From assembly GCA_928212115.1 (NCBI GenBank), contig CAKMRJ010005745.1:74306629-74370628 (forward strand): a DNA stretch of 64,000 nucleotides. Direction: 5' to 3'. This stretch comes from Lactuca virosa. Its lineage: Eukaryota > Streptophyta > Magnoliopsida > Asterales > Asteraceae. The number at the start of each line of letters is the position of its first letter. The first letter of the stretch is position 1. Both the position numbers and the translations under genes were made by a program. The notes beneath the pieces were generated by a model, which had not been told where the DNA came from, made no database searches, and saw nothing but the letters and a program-made list of their open reading frames with translations. Below are positions 38,643 to 52,683 of the stretch, one piece after another.

Positions 38643-39325
38643 TCATGTAGGGGTGTTGGTAATGGTTTGGGACCAAAATGGGTTTCTAATATGGGTATGG
38701 GTTGCAGGTAGTCAGGGTGTTGGGAATGGTTGACCATCATTAGGTCAGTAGGGGTGTCGGTAATGGTTCGGGACCAAATTGGGTTTCTAATACAGGTATG
38801 GGTTGTAGGTGGTCGGGTGTTGGGAATGGTTGACCATCATTAGTCAGTAGGGATGTTGGTAATGGTTTGGGACCAAAATGGATTTATAATATGGGTATGG
38901 TTGCAGGTGGTCGGTTGTTGGTACGGGTTTGACCATCATTAGGTCATGTAGGGGTGTTGGTAATGGTTAGGGACCAAATGGGTTTATAATATGGGTATGT
39001 GTGGCAAGTTCTCGGGTGTTGGAATGGTTGACCATCCTAAGTCATGTTGGGGTGTTGGTAATGGTTTGGGACCATTGGGGTTTCTAATACGGGTATGGGT
39101 TTGCAGGTGGTTGGGTGTTGGTAATGGTTGACCATCATTAGGTCATGTAGGGGTGTTGGTAATGGTTTGGGACCAAAGAGGTTTATAATATGGGTATGGG
39201 TTGCAGGTGGTCGGGTGTTGGTACGGGTTGACCATCATTAGGTCATGTAGGGGGTTGGTAATGGTTTGGGCCAAAATGGGTTTGTAATATGGGTACGGGT
39301 TTAGGTCCGAAATGGGTTTATAGTA
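38643..39325. repeat. 101-bp satellite array, unit C left part
   Basis: Matches 18179-18872 monomer for monomer, but with about a dozen one-base losses and a few gains, which points to unpolished sequence beside the gap. Confidence 0.93.
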
Positions 39326-40198
39326 GGTGTATGGATTTTTTTTTCTTACTTAATATAAAATAAAATAAAAATCTTAACAAAAGTGTTCACACGGAAAAAT
39401 TAGTACGCTAACTAGACCTTATTCTTATTTCGTTTTATTATACTATTATCCCATTGTATACATAATTGAATGTTCAATATTTTTCATTTCCAATAGTGAT
39501 ATAGTTGTACCCTAATGTAAAATTGTTAATTTACAAGGACCAAAGTTGTAACATTTCTATTTTTATCTAATAACTCGTAATAATGTTTCAAAAGCCAGAC
39601 ATGTTTCCAAACCACGATTACGCTTCTCATCGTATGAGTCACTATCAGATCAAAATTTGGAAAAATATTGAATTCGTCAATCAAAATTAAGCAATATAAT
39701 GGGAGGCAACATTTTTTTTTTCCATTTTGTTTTGGGCTCCAAATCAACGCGGGAAGTATTCATCTCATCTCACCGCCAAAAACTATGAAGATCAATTCAT
39801 CAGATGAAGGAAAATCCGGTAAATTTGGTAACCGCCCTCAAATTAGGACGTTCTAACAATGTATTATTTAAAAGACTTTGATTTTTTCAACCATTGTGTG
39901 GTTTTTCTCTAGTTTATATCGATCTCAGTTGCATTATATTCAGTTCATCATTCGGCAACATTCATCACGCATTTCTACTGTAAGTATATTCTCTATATAT
40001 GGTGTCAATGTTATTGATTTATTGATTAGGGGATTATACATAAAACAATAAATTTTTTGATTCTTCATATTACTATGCTTGTTGCACACCAACTGTTCGA
40101 TGAAATGTGTATGTGAAATTTGTATGTAATATAGTTTGTCATACTTTTTATTAAACATACAAATAATCAAACTTAATTCATATGTTTCATGTCAACAG
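39326..40198 (+). other. AT-rich spacer and leader/intron of the CACTA accessory gene, unit C
   Basis: Copy of 863-1745 with extra one-base indels. No gene of its own. Confidence 0.45.
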
Positions 40199-40205
40199 AA
40201 GAATC

Positions 40206-42862
40206 ATGGAGGTGAACAAGGAACAACATGAGGATATGCCTGACTATGATATGGAATATGAGCAAGATGATGGAACACAATTTTTATGAATTGGACACAG
40301 AAAATGGTGAAAATAATGACAATGACTACAATAGCCATTCAGATTCGGAAGAAGAAATGCAAAGCAAAGTTCCTACAAGGTCACCTAGGAAGAGGGGACT
40401 GACTCGATTGCCAAAGCTGAAGACCGAGTATGTCAATTCTGGTGGTAGAAAAAAACGTGTGAAGTTTGATGAATTTGGTAAGTTTACAGGGAAGAATAAT
40501 GCAGTGTTTTTAGTTATTTGGGAGATCTTGTCCGCGAGAAGGTGGGATTAAGTGCTCTTTGCTGGACGAAAGTAAAACCGGAAGTGAAGGACAAACTTTA
40601 GGAAGAGATTACAGTAAATATTTTTTTCACTTTTTTTAACTGCATCTCATATTTTATTTAGAAATCATGTATTAAATACTAACAAATTCATTATTGTTTC
40701 ATTTTAGCGCTATTTTAAAGTTGATGAAACTGGAAAAAATTTGTGATGAATAGGCTTGGTATCCTTCTACGAAACTTCAGAAGGAAATTGTATGCAGCTT
40801 ACATCAAGCCACATCTAGGGAATTCCAAAAAGCTTGGAGAAGTCCCTGTTCGATATCGGGCAATAATTACTGAAAAAGATGATTGGAACAAATTGTGACA
40901 TATACGCAATCTGAGGAGTTTAATGTTACAACTTTTTCCCAAAACTTCTTCATTCATTTATCATAAAATTACCAAAAAGTGTTTGACAAATCTTTTTTTT
41001 TTAGACAGATTGTGTCACAAAAGACAGTCAAAGCGCGCAAGATGTCAAAGTACGCTCATCGGATGGGACGAGGGGGGTATACTACTCTTAGGCGGAAGTT
41101 GGTAAGCTTTGTTTTTAGCTATATGATCCATTATATTACCTTCATAGTATGCTACTTAACAGAATTTTATTTTATATTGTTTACAATTTAATTTTTTTTA
41201 TCAAGATTGAAGAGAAAGTGATTTCAAAGGAAGAAATGCCCCCAAGGTCAATTATGTGGTGTAAAGGACGTGAAAGTAAAGGAGTATTTAAGGATGAAGA
41301 TGTTAAACTCATGGCGGATAAACTAGTAACTTCAATAAACTTTTTTATTACTATTACTATAAAGATTTTAATCAGTTTTATTAGGACAATAATTATTAAT
41401 ATTTTGTGTGCTAGATGGAACAAGAAAAGCAGATAAAAGGACAAGTTAATGTTGAACCAGGCACGGATGCCATGACATTAGTTTTTGGCAAGGAAAAGGG
41501 AGGATTTTTAAAGGGTGTCGGCACAGGAGTCACTTACAACAGATATTTCAATGTTCCTCCCAGCAAAGGATCATATAAGGAAGAAATTAAAGATCTTAAA
41601 GTTGCACTGCATAATTAAAAACTTGAGCTTGAGAAAAAAAAGATGTTGAACTCAAGGCTTTGTCTACAAAGGTTAATGAACAAGATCAAACACTAAAGCT
41701 AGTTTTGGCTCATCTTAATGCAAAAGGAGCTGACTTTCAAAATCTGTCTCATACTGTTGTAAGTAATCTTATTAACAACATGTATTTTCAATGTTACTTG
41801 TAAATTGCATTTTTTTTAGACATTTTCCATGTTTCTTTATATTTGCTAGGGTATTTCAAGTGACAAGATTGTTGAAAGTAGCGAAACAACTCCTGTTAGT
41901 CTCAAAACCAAGCAACCATCAGAACCTGTAACACCAGTATGTTATCATTTTATAAGATAATCATTTATATACTTTTTTTTATACTAATTTCTGTTTTTTC
42001 ACTTGGGACTTTAATTTATTTAGGTTATTGCAAAACCCACAAAGAAACAAGTTCAAAGCAACTCTACAACTGCAACTCCCGATACACAATTGATTTCCAT
42101 GAAATCTGCAACAGTAGTTTATACTTACTTTACAGTTTTCAACACTTTTAATTTATCTTTTATATTAAAATATAATTTTACATATATGTCTTAAACCTTT
42201 ATATTAGGTAAATACAAAACCCACCAGAAAAGCTGTTGACTCTAAGACTGCCACTATCAATCCTGACATACCAACAGTTTCAGCAAATAAACCCCTTCAC
42301 CAGGTAAGTGTTTTTTACATGTTGAATATACATTTCTGTCTTTTTTTTCTGATTCTAATATTACTTATCATTGTAGCCAATCAAGTGTACTCTATCACAT
42401 CCGTATAAAAGGAACATCGTTGCTCGTGTACAATTCACTTATCATCAGAAAGACAATTTATTCATGGAGTTCCTCTACAAGATGATTGCTATAAAGTTTC
42501 CATTGATGAAGTGGTAATAAAACAAGCATTTCTACCCCATAAAACTGGAGAATTCACATTAGTTGAGGATGCATATAAAAGTTTTGTTCCATGGCCAAAA
42601 TACCTTGTGCAACCCGAGTCAAAGGTTTGTTTAATTATGTTCACTACTTTCTGCATTACACTTTATTTTCTTCATTAAGTAGTATACTAAGGTTTTGATG
42701 TACTCTATTTTTTTTGTTTCAATGTTGTTGTTATAGGTACCAGAAATTATATCACATCAAGAACATCAACATCAAAACTCAAAGAAAAGGAAACCAACTT
42801 ACATCTCATCGAATGCCCTTCTCAAGAAGACAAGGAGTAATACAAATAAGAATAATGCCTAG
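40206..42862 (+). pseudogene. CACTA accessory protein gene, Transposase_24 type, unit C copy
   Basis: Full exon set as in B, including the exons lost from A. It shares the TAG for Trp. Private lesions: an extra T near 40280, a lost G near 40509, a lost G near 40738, a stop in the coiled-coil exon at about 41616, and a lost G in the conserved C-terminal block near 42428. The first few may be sequencing errors because they sit near the gap. Stop at 42860-42862. Confidence 0.8.
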
Positions 42863-43466
42863 TTATGTTTAGGTTTTGGTTTATGATGTGTTTGATTTTT
42901 TTACCATTATTTAAATTCTTGAAATTAGAACAAATTTTTTTTTTGGTATTTTAATTAGGAATTTAATGTATGGATTTGGATTTTAATTATTAGTAATATC
43001 AAATTATGAATTTTACTTTTGTTTCATATTGTTGGGTTTGGTTACTTTAATTTAAATTATTTTGATGTGTCTAAAATTGTATAAAAAGTAACAATAAATA
43101 TTAAATTAAAGAGGCTTTAATATAAATTTGGCCATGCTTTATTGGTTTTCAATGTCTCTATAATTATACAATGGTTACTTTACATCATTTTTTTAACGTG
43201 TGGCAAAATGGTTAACAATAGATACCATAATTGATTGTTGTTGTGACGAAATACTAGCAAATCGTCACTTATAAATTTAATTATATGTGTTCATTTACCT
43301 AACATGGTAATGTTCACCGTAATTATATGTATCTAAAATATACCCAATAGTCTTATTACGATACCGAATAGTCCTTAATTTTAACAAAATGTGTGTCTTT
43401 ATAATACCGAATAGTCCTTAATTTTAACAAAATGTATGTCTTTATAATACTTATGATTGTATTCCT
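42863..43466. other. AT-rich CACTA flank with 43-bp tandem duplication, unit C
   Basis: Copy of 4508-5110. The 43-bp repeat starts at 43361. No gene. Confidence 0.4.
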
Positions 43467-44286
43467 CTAGATTTTCCATATTACATGAACTATTCCTTGA
43501 TGTTTATCTGAAATAACACACAATTGTCTGTTTTGAGCAACAAAACGTCTAAACTGATACAAAAACCAACTCCAACTATGTGTAGTTTCCTCGTCAACAA
43601 TGGTATAAGAAACTTGTAATATATTATTGTTGGCATATTTTATGATAACAGTAAGCATTTTACCTTTGTACGAACCTCTCAAATGACAAGCATCAATGGA
43701 AATAAAAGGTCGACATAGATGAAATGCATTAATTGCAGGTCCAAAAGCCCAAAAAATATACTTAAATGTTGCCACACTTGATGGGCCATTTGGATTATGA
43801 AACCATTTCACGACAATATTAGGATTTGAAGTTTGCAAAGTCGCAATGTACTTGGGTAACTCTACAAAGTTACTTTCCCAAGTTCCATAAATATTCTCTA
43901 CGACTTTTCTCTTATCATGCCTTCCAATAAGAAACATCAACATTTAGACTATTTTTAATATCTGCCTATATATGTTTCACTGGATAAGCAATATCTTTTT
44001 CAATTGAGTGGATGATTAGTTGCAGAGTTTAGACTTATGTTGTCATTGCCTCTACAGGATCCGAAATAATTGTGTGCATCCACCCAACGTGTGATCTTCC
44101 ACATATGATGGTTTTTCTTTTTCATTGCACGAACATACCATGCACATTGCACTGTATATGGGTCAGTATTAGAACTTACTTCTTCACCGCCAAGAGTCTT
44201 ACACTTTGCTATCCAAAAACTACTTTTACTTTCGCAAACCTTAAACTCTCTATTTTGGTTGATCGATCAAAGTCTTACTGCCTTTC
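43467..44286 (-). pseudogene. MULE transposase fragment, unit C
   Basis: Copy of 23017-23836 with the same open part and the same truncation after ISDKHQG. Non-functional. Confidence 0.8.
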
Positions 44287-44815
44287 GCAAACCATACACT
44301 CTCATTTGATCCTTGCAATCTTTTTATTGTCATCTTTGCCACCCCAGAGGTACCAAAGATGGATTTGACAAAGAGGCACCTGCCTCCAATGAAACGCCTT
44401 AATCTTTCATTTTGAGAGTTTAATTAGCTTTGAATAACTCAATGATGGAGTTCCAAGCCTTCACTCTAGTCATATTCTCTCGACATATTCTCTCCTATAG
44501 GTAACCCAAATAAGAGTAATGATATCTAAATACAAGAGAGTAATGAAATGAACGATTGAAAATAAAGTGAGAGTGATGTAGCTAACATACAACAAAGTAA
44601 TGAAATAAGCGAGTACATGATTTAATTTATTATTCAAAAATGAGTAATCTAAATACAATTTTCAAAATTCCAGTCACACAAATACATATTTAATCGCCAA
44701 AATACATACTTAGCTCAATAAATACCAAAAAGCCATATGAATAAACCAATAACAATATATGTGAAACAAAAGGACTTATATGAAAAAATGTTTAAAAATC
44801 ATATACAACTTTCAA
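44287..44815. other. Spacer downstream of the peroxidase, unit C
   Basis: Copy of 5931-6460, with presumed peroxidase 3' untranslated sequence. Nothing else seen. Confidence 0.4.
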
Positions 44816-46207
44816 TCAATTAAAAAAAGAAGTTGAAGTTGGCAGGTTGACTGCTCGGCATGATTTCCTAATCTGCCCTTGTTTCCCTGTAAGAACTTGG
44901 GTGGCACCCAACTTAACCATGGCCTGACCAAACCGGGCGTTGAAATCGGAGGAGCGCGCAATGGCTGCAACCGTGGACTTGCTGAGGCGGTCTGATGCCA
45001 AATCTTGATCAAATTGAAGAACTCCTCTACCCATAATAATTTGACTGTAGAAAGATTTGTCCACAACTGCAGAGCTAAAAGGGTTTTGATCCAAGTTGGC
45101 AGTGGGATCAGCTGTCGTGTTCTGAGGGCATTTACTCCTCAACGATGATAACAGCGATAAATCCATGGACGGGTCTGGTTTCCCAGTGTTCTTGTAATTG
45201 TAAAGACGGTTTTTAAACAATGAACAATGAGCTATTCCGATAGTGTGACCACCTGTACATCACAATTCACACACACGTTGAGCAAACTTTTTATGCTTTA
45301 TATAATATTGATATATAAGATCGAATTAAGTTGGTGAATTACCAAGGAGATAGATCATGTCGGTGGCTGTGAATCCCTTGAGAGCAAATGCTCGAATGGC
45401 ACTTGACACCGAAGAAGTAGGAGGTGGGAGGGTTAGAGCATTTTGTGCAAGAGACACAAGTCCATCCCTTCTTCCTGTTTGGACACTGTATCTAGCTCCA
45501 CCGCTCTGCATTTATTACATTATCTTAAGGTTATTTTTGCAGTGCATTTAATATTGGTGAATGGACAAAAGCTATTGTTTCTTACGAAGGAGACGACGTC
45601 TCTTGTAGCCATAACGATTATATCGGCACAAGAAACCAATCCTGGGCAAACATTCTCGACCGCGGCTTTGGCAGCATCAATGACATCATAGCCTCTAACG
45701 CTTAAATTCGGGGGTGAGGTTTTCTCTGTGTTGGGTCCGTCTAGTAGGATGGACGCATCGCAACCCTTTAGATTAATGAAAAGTTAGAATGAAAACCAAC
45801 AGAAAAAAACCAGCAAGTATCTGGGAAGAGTACACCAAAGGAAGCAAGAAACAAAGAACAACTAGTAGGGACAAGCAGCATCAAACCACTACCAATAGAT
45901 AGACATGGAAGTCTTTAAGGAAGTACAAGTAAATTACGATATGAAATCAACTCACATTGACAAAGCAATCATGAAACTGCATGCGGATGAGAGCGGGAGC
46001 AATTTTTCTGTTAGTGAGATACTTGGAGTAGACCGTCCTTCTTACGATATCTTCAACATCTGAAGTTCGGCATTTGCCATTGTAGAACCCATACTGGAGA
46101 CCACCATAGCCGAGTGTACCATAGCAGTGACCAACGAGGTTGAAGAAGATGACCCCTACTGCTAATAAGACTATTTTACTGTTTGTCATCGACATTTTCC
46201 TATTCAA
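44816..46207 (-). CDS. Class III (secretory) peroxidase, unit C copy
   Basis: Third intact copy, exons 46207-45956, 45765-45586, 45505-45343 and 45252-44816. Predicted protein as in A and B, with all catalytic residues and cysteines. It shares the silent GCG codon with B. No change that would stop splicing or translation was seen. Confidence 0.95.
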
Positions 46208-46253
46208 GTTCTTAAATGAATTGGGGTGAAGAACAATAAATGATTCTTGGGTA

Positions 46254-46261
46254 CTTATAAG
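46254..46261 (-). promoter_or_regulatory. Possible TATA box of the peroxidase, unit C
   Basis: CTTATAAG, 47 bp upstream of the ATG, as in A and B. Confidence 0.35.
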
Positions 46262-47180
46262 GATGAGAAACTAAGATTACCGCTTCAATGACTTTCATGA
46301 CTTTGTTAGTCTTGTACATTTAGGGGAGACGTGTGGGCATCATTGTTTCAGATTAAAATTTTCATTTATTTATTCATAGTTCATTCTTGAAATGTTATTA
46401 AAAGAGCTTTATTTATTTCAATTATATGTTTAATATATTATTTATTAGATAGTTGTGCTTGTGTCCGTTTTTCTTTTTTGTGTGGTATTTGGTAACAACG
46501 TAGAGTGCCCTTATATATCAACTAGTTCTATCATGTGAATTGACATTTAAATAATTTTTTTCAAAACCATAAACACAACAAACTACCTACACTACTCTTA
46601 AACTATTCATTTGTTCTTGAGATTTTGACCTTTAACATTTGACCGAAGGACACCTTCCACAAATACTTGGTACCGTACAAACTCTTTGACAAAAAATACT
46701 CTGTTATACACGATTCATTCCTATGGTTTGAGGTAATTTGAAGTTTGGTCTGTAACTTATTTTTTTAATTTGGATCGTCTCTATAATATGTTTTGGTTGA
46801 CTTTAGTCTCTCTCTGATATGGTTTGGTTGTGTTTGGTCTCTCTTTGAAATTGAACGACTATATTACCCTCGTTATTATTATTTTTTTAAACTTTTTTAT
46901 TGTTTTATTTTATTATTTTTTATTAAAAAATGTTTTACATAAGATGGATCCCACCACTTACCTTAATTTTCAACATTTCTCCTTAACAGCTTGAAAGTCG
47001 ACAATACCCTTCCATCAAAAGAACCCTTTTAATCACTACCCACCCCCCCCTCCATTGTAATATAGATACTTTGAAACTTATCAAGCTGGGTCTAATCCTC
47101 ACTGATGCTAACACGAACCTCCCAAGACCGTTACATGTGGGAATTTAACTTAAAGGATTTTGATTCACCACGATTACTGG
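46262..47180. other. Peroxidase upstream region, unit C
   Basis: Copy of 25813-26727. It has a longer C run (near 47042) than B. No gene. Confidence 0.4.
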
Positions 47181-48539
47181 TGTAATATCCCAAAATAAGA
47201 CCAAAAAATTTCATTTTTAATTTAAATAAAACGGTACTTCAAAACATTGTCCTACAATCCAAATAGACCAAAGTATGTCACTACATCATATTATATCAAA
47301 GTAAATCACAATGTGCGGAAAAAGGTGGTGTGTGCTCTGCAATCATCCTGGGCTCTTCCCTTTCGATCCTGAAGTATCTGAAACATAAACTGAAACCCGT
47401 AAGCACAAAGCTTAATGAGTTCCCCAAAATACCATATACCATACATAAATAACACATACTGGGCCCCCGCCCTTCATCAGGCCCTTCCCGGCATCGAGTC
47501 CCACCCGGTCTTGGGCCCCGCCCGGCATGGAGCCCCGCTCGGTTTACAGATCTATCAATCACCAGGCCTCGCCTAACATCGGGCCTCGCCCGATACACAT
47601 ATAAGCATATAGACATATAATCATACTATCAAATGCAATAATCACAAAGATAATAGCCTACAATACGGTCATCGGGCCATGCCCGACATCGAGCCCCACT
47701 CGGCATACATACCAATGCATACACATGCAAGAGTCACGCAAACATCCAACATCCTAACATAATAAGCCATGGGCCGGCATTGGTGCCTTCGACCCGCTAA
47801 ACACAATGAGGAAACTCACCTCAGACTGCTGAATCTCACAGATAAATATCTGGTTGTTAGCCAGCTAAAAATCTTCGTGCTATCAATCACAAAATAATAT
47901 CCAATTAATAATTGGATCCCGACTCAGACTAAGAGTCCAAACTTCGGTAGAAGTCGTTTTTACCCTTTACCTAACATGGCGCAAGGCCAAGGCCCAAACC
48001 AACTGTCCAGAAGGCCCAAATTCCAAAATAATCACCCAAAGCCCAAATATGGCTCAATTTCCAAATTAGGCCCAAATCCCTTCATGGAGAGTCCAATAAA
48101 ATAACATCTACCCAAAATAGAATTCTGATGGCCCAACAAGGCCCAAGACTCCTAAGGTTCAACATGGGCCCAATACCAAAAATCCCAAAGATCTGAAGCC
48201 CACTGCTGAGGACGCAGGGCGTACTTAGCTCGTACGCTTAGCGTACTCGCTTTGGGGCTTGTACGCGCAACATACCAGCTTGTACACCCAACGTACTCCC
48301 CAGTTTGGCCAACTTCCATCATTAAGCTCTTATTCGGTTAAGACTTCGACCCAATACTTAGATCCTACTTCCTTAAGGTGGTTTATCACGTAAAGTTGGC
48401 AACTTTACGTGCATGCATGGTTTAATAGGGTTCTATAGCTCAAAAGAACTTAAAAAAGGGTCTTAAACACATGCATGAGCCCATAAACACCTCAAAGCTT
48501 GCATTTTTATGGACAAAGGGACCAAAAGAACCCTAGATC
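47181..48539. mobile_element. Gypsy-type LTR segment, unit C
   Basis: Copy of 26728-28086, beginning TGTAATATCC and keeping the stretch missing from A. Confidence 0.4.
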
Positions 48540-48542
48540 TAC

Positions 48543-48967
48543 CACTAGTACAAAAATGACCTACGGTCACTCTTTCTGAAAAACGGCCTGTGACACTTTT
48601 TATTAAAAGTGTGGCCAAAGGTCACTAAAAAAATTTAGAGACTGTTTTTGGATACATTTAAATTAGTTTGTGTGGCCATTATATAGATAATCAAAACTTT
48701 AACCACACTTAATTATATCAAATGTGACAAATATTAGTCACACTCGACCACTGAGGCCATAAGTCACAATCAGCCACATGTATCGATTAAGATTGTCATA
48801 CTTTTTTTATGAGAGACAGTAGATTAACGTATCGTGACATGAGTTAGTTCTATGTATGTTTGTAACCTGGTGCCTATTTAGCCACATAACAGACAAAGTA
48901 GCTAAAAGGTGATATATATGGTCACTCTAAATATTTGTGTGTCCATAGGGCGGTTCTGTACTAGTTG
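48543..48967. mobile_element. 425-bp non-autonomous CACTA-like element, unit C
   Basis: Same ends, length and TAC flanks as in A and B. Confidence 0.65.
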
Positions 48968-49774
48968 TACTTAGTTAACGCAAGAAATTAAAACAACTTA
49001 GTATTGGTTACTTATGGTCATGTATCATTTATTATGTGTGTCAAAATATTATGAATTAGCTTTAAGAAGAAACAAACATTGTGTGCGTAGGTACCATTTA
49101 GTTACGATTACATCTATTATATGTGTCTATATGTAAATATAGACACATATGTAATGTTTATTGTGGTTGTACTATTGTATTTGGAAGACTCTTAAATTTG
49201 ACCATAATTATCTTTGATATCATTTGGCAGAATTAAAAATGAACAAAAGTTAAATCATGACATTTTACAAAAATACATTGCTTATTTTGCAATTAAAGGG
49301 TTGTAATAAATAATGAAAAAAAATGAATTGCAGTTTTGTAAAGTTAGAAACAATTTCAGAAGAAAACAAAAAAAACTAAAAATAATAAAAACAAAAACAA
49401 ATAACAGTATAGTTGTGTTGAATAAGAGTTATAAGAAAGGATCAAATTGCCCTTTTTGTCATCTATTCTTTTAATTGCACCAGATCAGACACCATTAAAA
49501 ATGAAAAGAATACAACTTATTTTAACAGAATAGTATGATAAATAAATGAAAAGAATACAACTTTGTCTAACATTGCATAACGAAAGTACATTACTATAAC
49601 ATTGAGTTTATGTTATAACATATCATCCACCATTACAGTAAAAAACTGAAAAAAGAAATAACTTTGTGTTATAACAATATTACACCAGAATAGTTTGATG
49701 GTATAATATGGTAAAAAAATATTAAGGAAAGTACATCGTCATTTTTTTGTCATTTTCTTATTCTCTACGTAACG
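48968..49774. other. AT-rich flank of Tnp2 with a palindrome, unit C
   Basis: Copy of 10532-11336. No gene. Confidence 0.4.
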
Positions 49775-52683
49775 CTAGGATGAAGGTTTGGCCTTTCCCT
49801 TCTACAAAAAAAAATAAAGATCATTAAATGTTAAAAGAAGGAAAAATATTATCGCTACAAATGTAATTCATGACATTAAGAAACACATACCGTACGTATA
49901 ACAATACCATGACAATCAGTACGAAAATAATCATTTTCCTTCTGCAACTCAAGTGTGTCTACACGTGGCAATATATTATCATTCTGAGGAACTACAGTAC
50001 TAAATTCTTCATCTACATCTTCATATGTATCTCTGTAATTTTTGGGAGGTGTATTGAACACGATAGACATTTTTTGATCGAGTGGGTCTGTGACATAAAA
50101 TACTTGTTGTGCTTGTGAGGCCAATATGAAGGGATCACCTTTATGGCCTAATCTTTTTAGTTCAACTAGTGTATACCCCAATTTATCCCTTTTAACCCCA
50201 TTTCTATTGTCAACCCAGTCACACATGAAAATTGGAATTCGCTTAAAATGATAATCTAGTACCCATATCTCTTGTAAAACACCATGATAAGTGTTTTTGG
50301 CATATGTTACAACTTCTTTACTGATGTGTGTGTCAGTTGCAACGACACTAACCCCACTGTTTTTGTAAACTTTACCTTCACGAGCTTTTGTACGAAAAGT
50401 ATATCCATTGATAGCATATATATCGTATTTAATAATGTTCTTATTGGGTCAATGTGAAATCCATCTCAGTGTCTCTGTTATACTTTCTCTACAGCCCCCT
50501 AACTCTCTCTCTACCTGAATTGTAATTAGATAATGAATTTAAGATATAAAGAAATACATAACAAAAAACACAACATATATGAAATGAATATATCTCCTTT
50601 CGTAACCAATGACCAAATGTATTACTGTGCTCTTGTTCTAGCTGTGCCTTTCGTTTAGTAGGGTGTTGATGTTGCAAAAAATCCAAGTGTCGTCTGTCAA
50701 TACGTTAATGTTAATATTATAACAAAAAAAACATACATGTAAAAAAACTTACTTGATATACGGGAGTACTTCAGATGTATTGTGCAATACAAAGAAATGT
50801 GTTTTTCTGAATAGTTCGGCGGAAACTTCTACCGATTTAGCAGCTGATAGAGGACTACCGTCCGTAATAGAACTACTATCTACACCTATTTGAATTCCAC
50901 ATGTGTTATGATTTTCAGGGGAATACCAAATTGTCGACATGCATAAAATCTATACAATGTGGAATCAAATTGTCGCGCCAATACCTTAGCTGTCTATACC
51001 ATATATTGAATTTCTTCCAGTATGTATTATTTTGCTGGCCCACATCTGAAGTACCCACTTTCTGTGATTTTCTCTTTTTTTTATTTATCTTCCCACCTCT
51101 TCCACTTGTAGATTGTTGGATTTCTGCCTCCTTGCCCTTAGACACCTTTCCCCATTTATTAATTATAAATTTGACCCTGTTATATACTTCCTCCCCATTC
51201 ATAGGTTCTGGAGAGGGTGAGAACTCTTGTTGTCCATTGAATGCCTTTTTTTGTCTTCTGAACGGGTGATCATGCGGTAGAAATCGTCTATGACCAACAT
51301 AACTCTGCTTTTTCGATCCAGTGAGTCAAATGCATTGTTTCTTCGGCACACACAACACAACCTTGAAATCCGCTGTATGGACAACCACTTAATGTACCTA
51401 GAGCAGGATAATCATTAATAGTCCATAACACTACTGCACGTAGTTTAAACTGCTCTTGTGCATATGCATCGTATGTTTCAACTCCAATATCAAATAATAA
51501 TTGCAGATCATCAATAAAAGCTGCTAGGAACACATCAATATCGTTTCCTGGTGTTCCCGAAATCAATAAAGAAAGCATGATGAACTTTCTCTTCATACAC
51601 AACCATGGTGGAAGGTTGTAAATGACAGTTAAAATAGGCCACACACTATGACTCCTATTTCCTCTATTCACATCGACCCCGTCAGCCGAAATGCCTAGCC
51701 GCAAATTTCTTGGCTCGCTAGCAAAGTCAGGATATTTGTCATCAATGGCAGCCCATGCTGGTGAATCAGCTGGGTGACTTAAAACACCAATATCCACCTT
51801 TCTGTCTGTTGCGTGCCATGTTAAATCTTTTGCAGTAGTCTTAGAATGAAAAATTCTTTTCAAGCGCGGAATAATTGGAAAGTACCAGAAAACTTTTGCA
51901 GGAATATTTTTGTAAATTTTATTTTTTTGATCATCGACCTTCCATCTTGATTTACCACAAGTAGGACATGCTTCCATGTCTGTGTATTCGTTTCTGTAAA
52001 GTATACAGTTGTTGGCACATGCATGTATCTTAGTATACCCTGAACCCATTGCCTTGAACGCTTTTTTGGCCTCGTATGTACTACTGTACATTTCGTTACC
52101 TTCTGGTAACATATTTTTGATCAAAACCAATAATTCTGATTATCTGATACTCCATACTTACTCTTTAAGTTGAGTAATTGTATGACTGCAGATAATTTTG
52201 TGAAATTAGGACACCCTTTATATAGGGGCTTCTCGGCATCTTCAATCAGTTCTCTAAACTTCTCTGGGTTCCCAATAAAATTTTCTTTTACAGCTTCCAC
52301 CATCTCTACTGTTTCTGCAGCATCTGCTGGCATTTCTGTGTTCATGGTCGTCGAATCAACAACGTATGACGTGTCCATGTCAAAATTATGTTCATATATA
52401 TACTTTCTGGGTGGTTGCTCTGTTTCTCCATGCTTATTCCAATTCGTGTATGTTTGATCAATTCCATTCCTGAATAGGTGATCATCTACCATATCCACCG
52501 AATGAGATATGTGGTTTACACATTTGACACATGGACATGGAATTCTTATCTTTTTTTTTTGGTATCTACAACATCCATATTTTTAGAAATCTTGTAATTA
52601 TGTACTGCATATTTCAAAAATTATGCAACACCCTTTACATACGTTTCTGATGTTCTGTAGGCTCCCATCCAAGACTTATCCAT
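49775..52683 (-). pseudogene. CACTA Tnp2-type transposase, unit C copy, broken
   Basis: As in B: the core is open at 52130-51288 over 280 codons, with the shared early stop after MDKSWM (52683) and the shared loss of most of DUF4218. It has one private G loss near 50920. DUF4216 remnant at 50226-49876. Confidence 0.87.
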
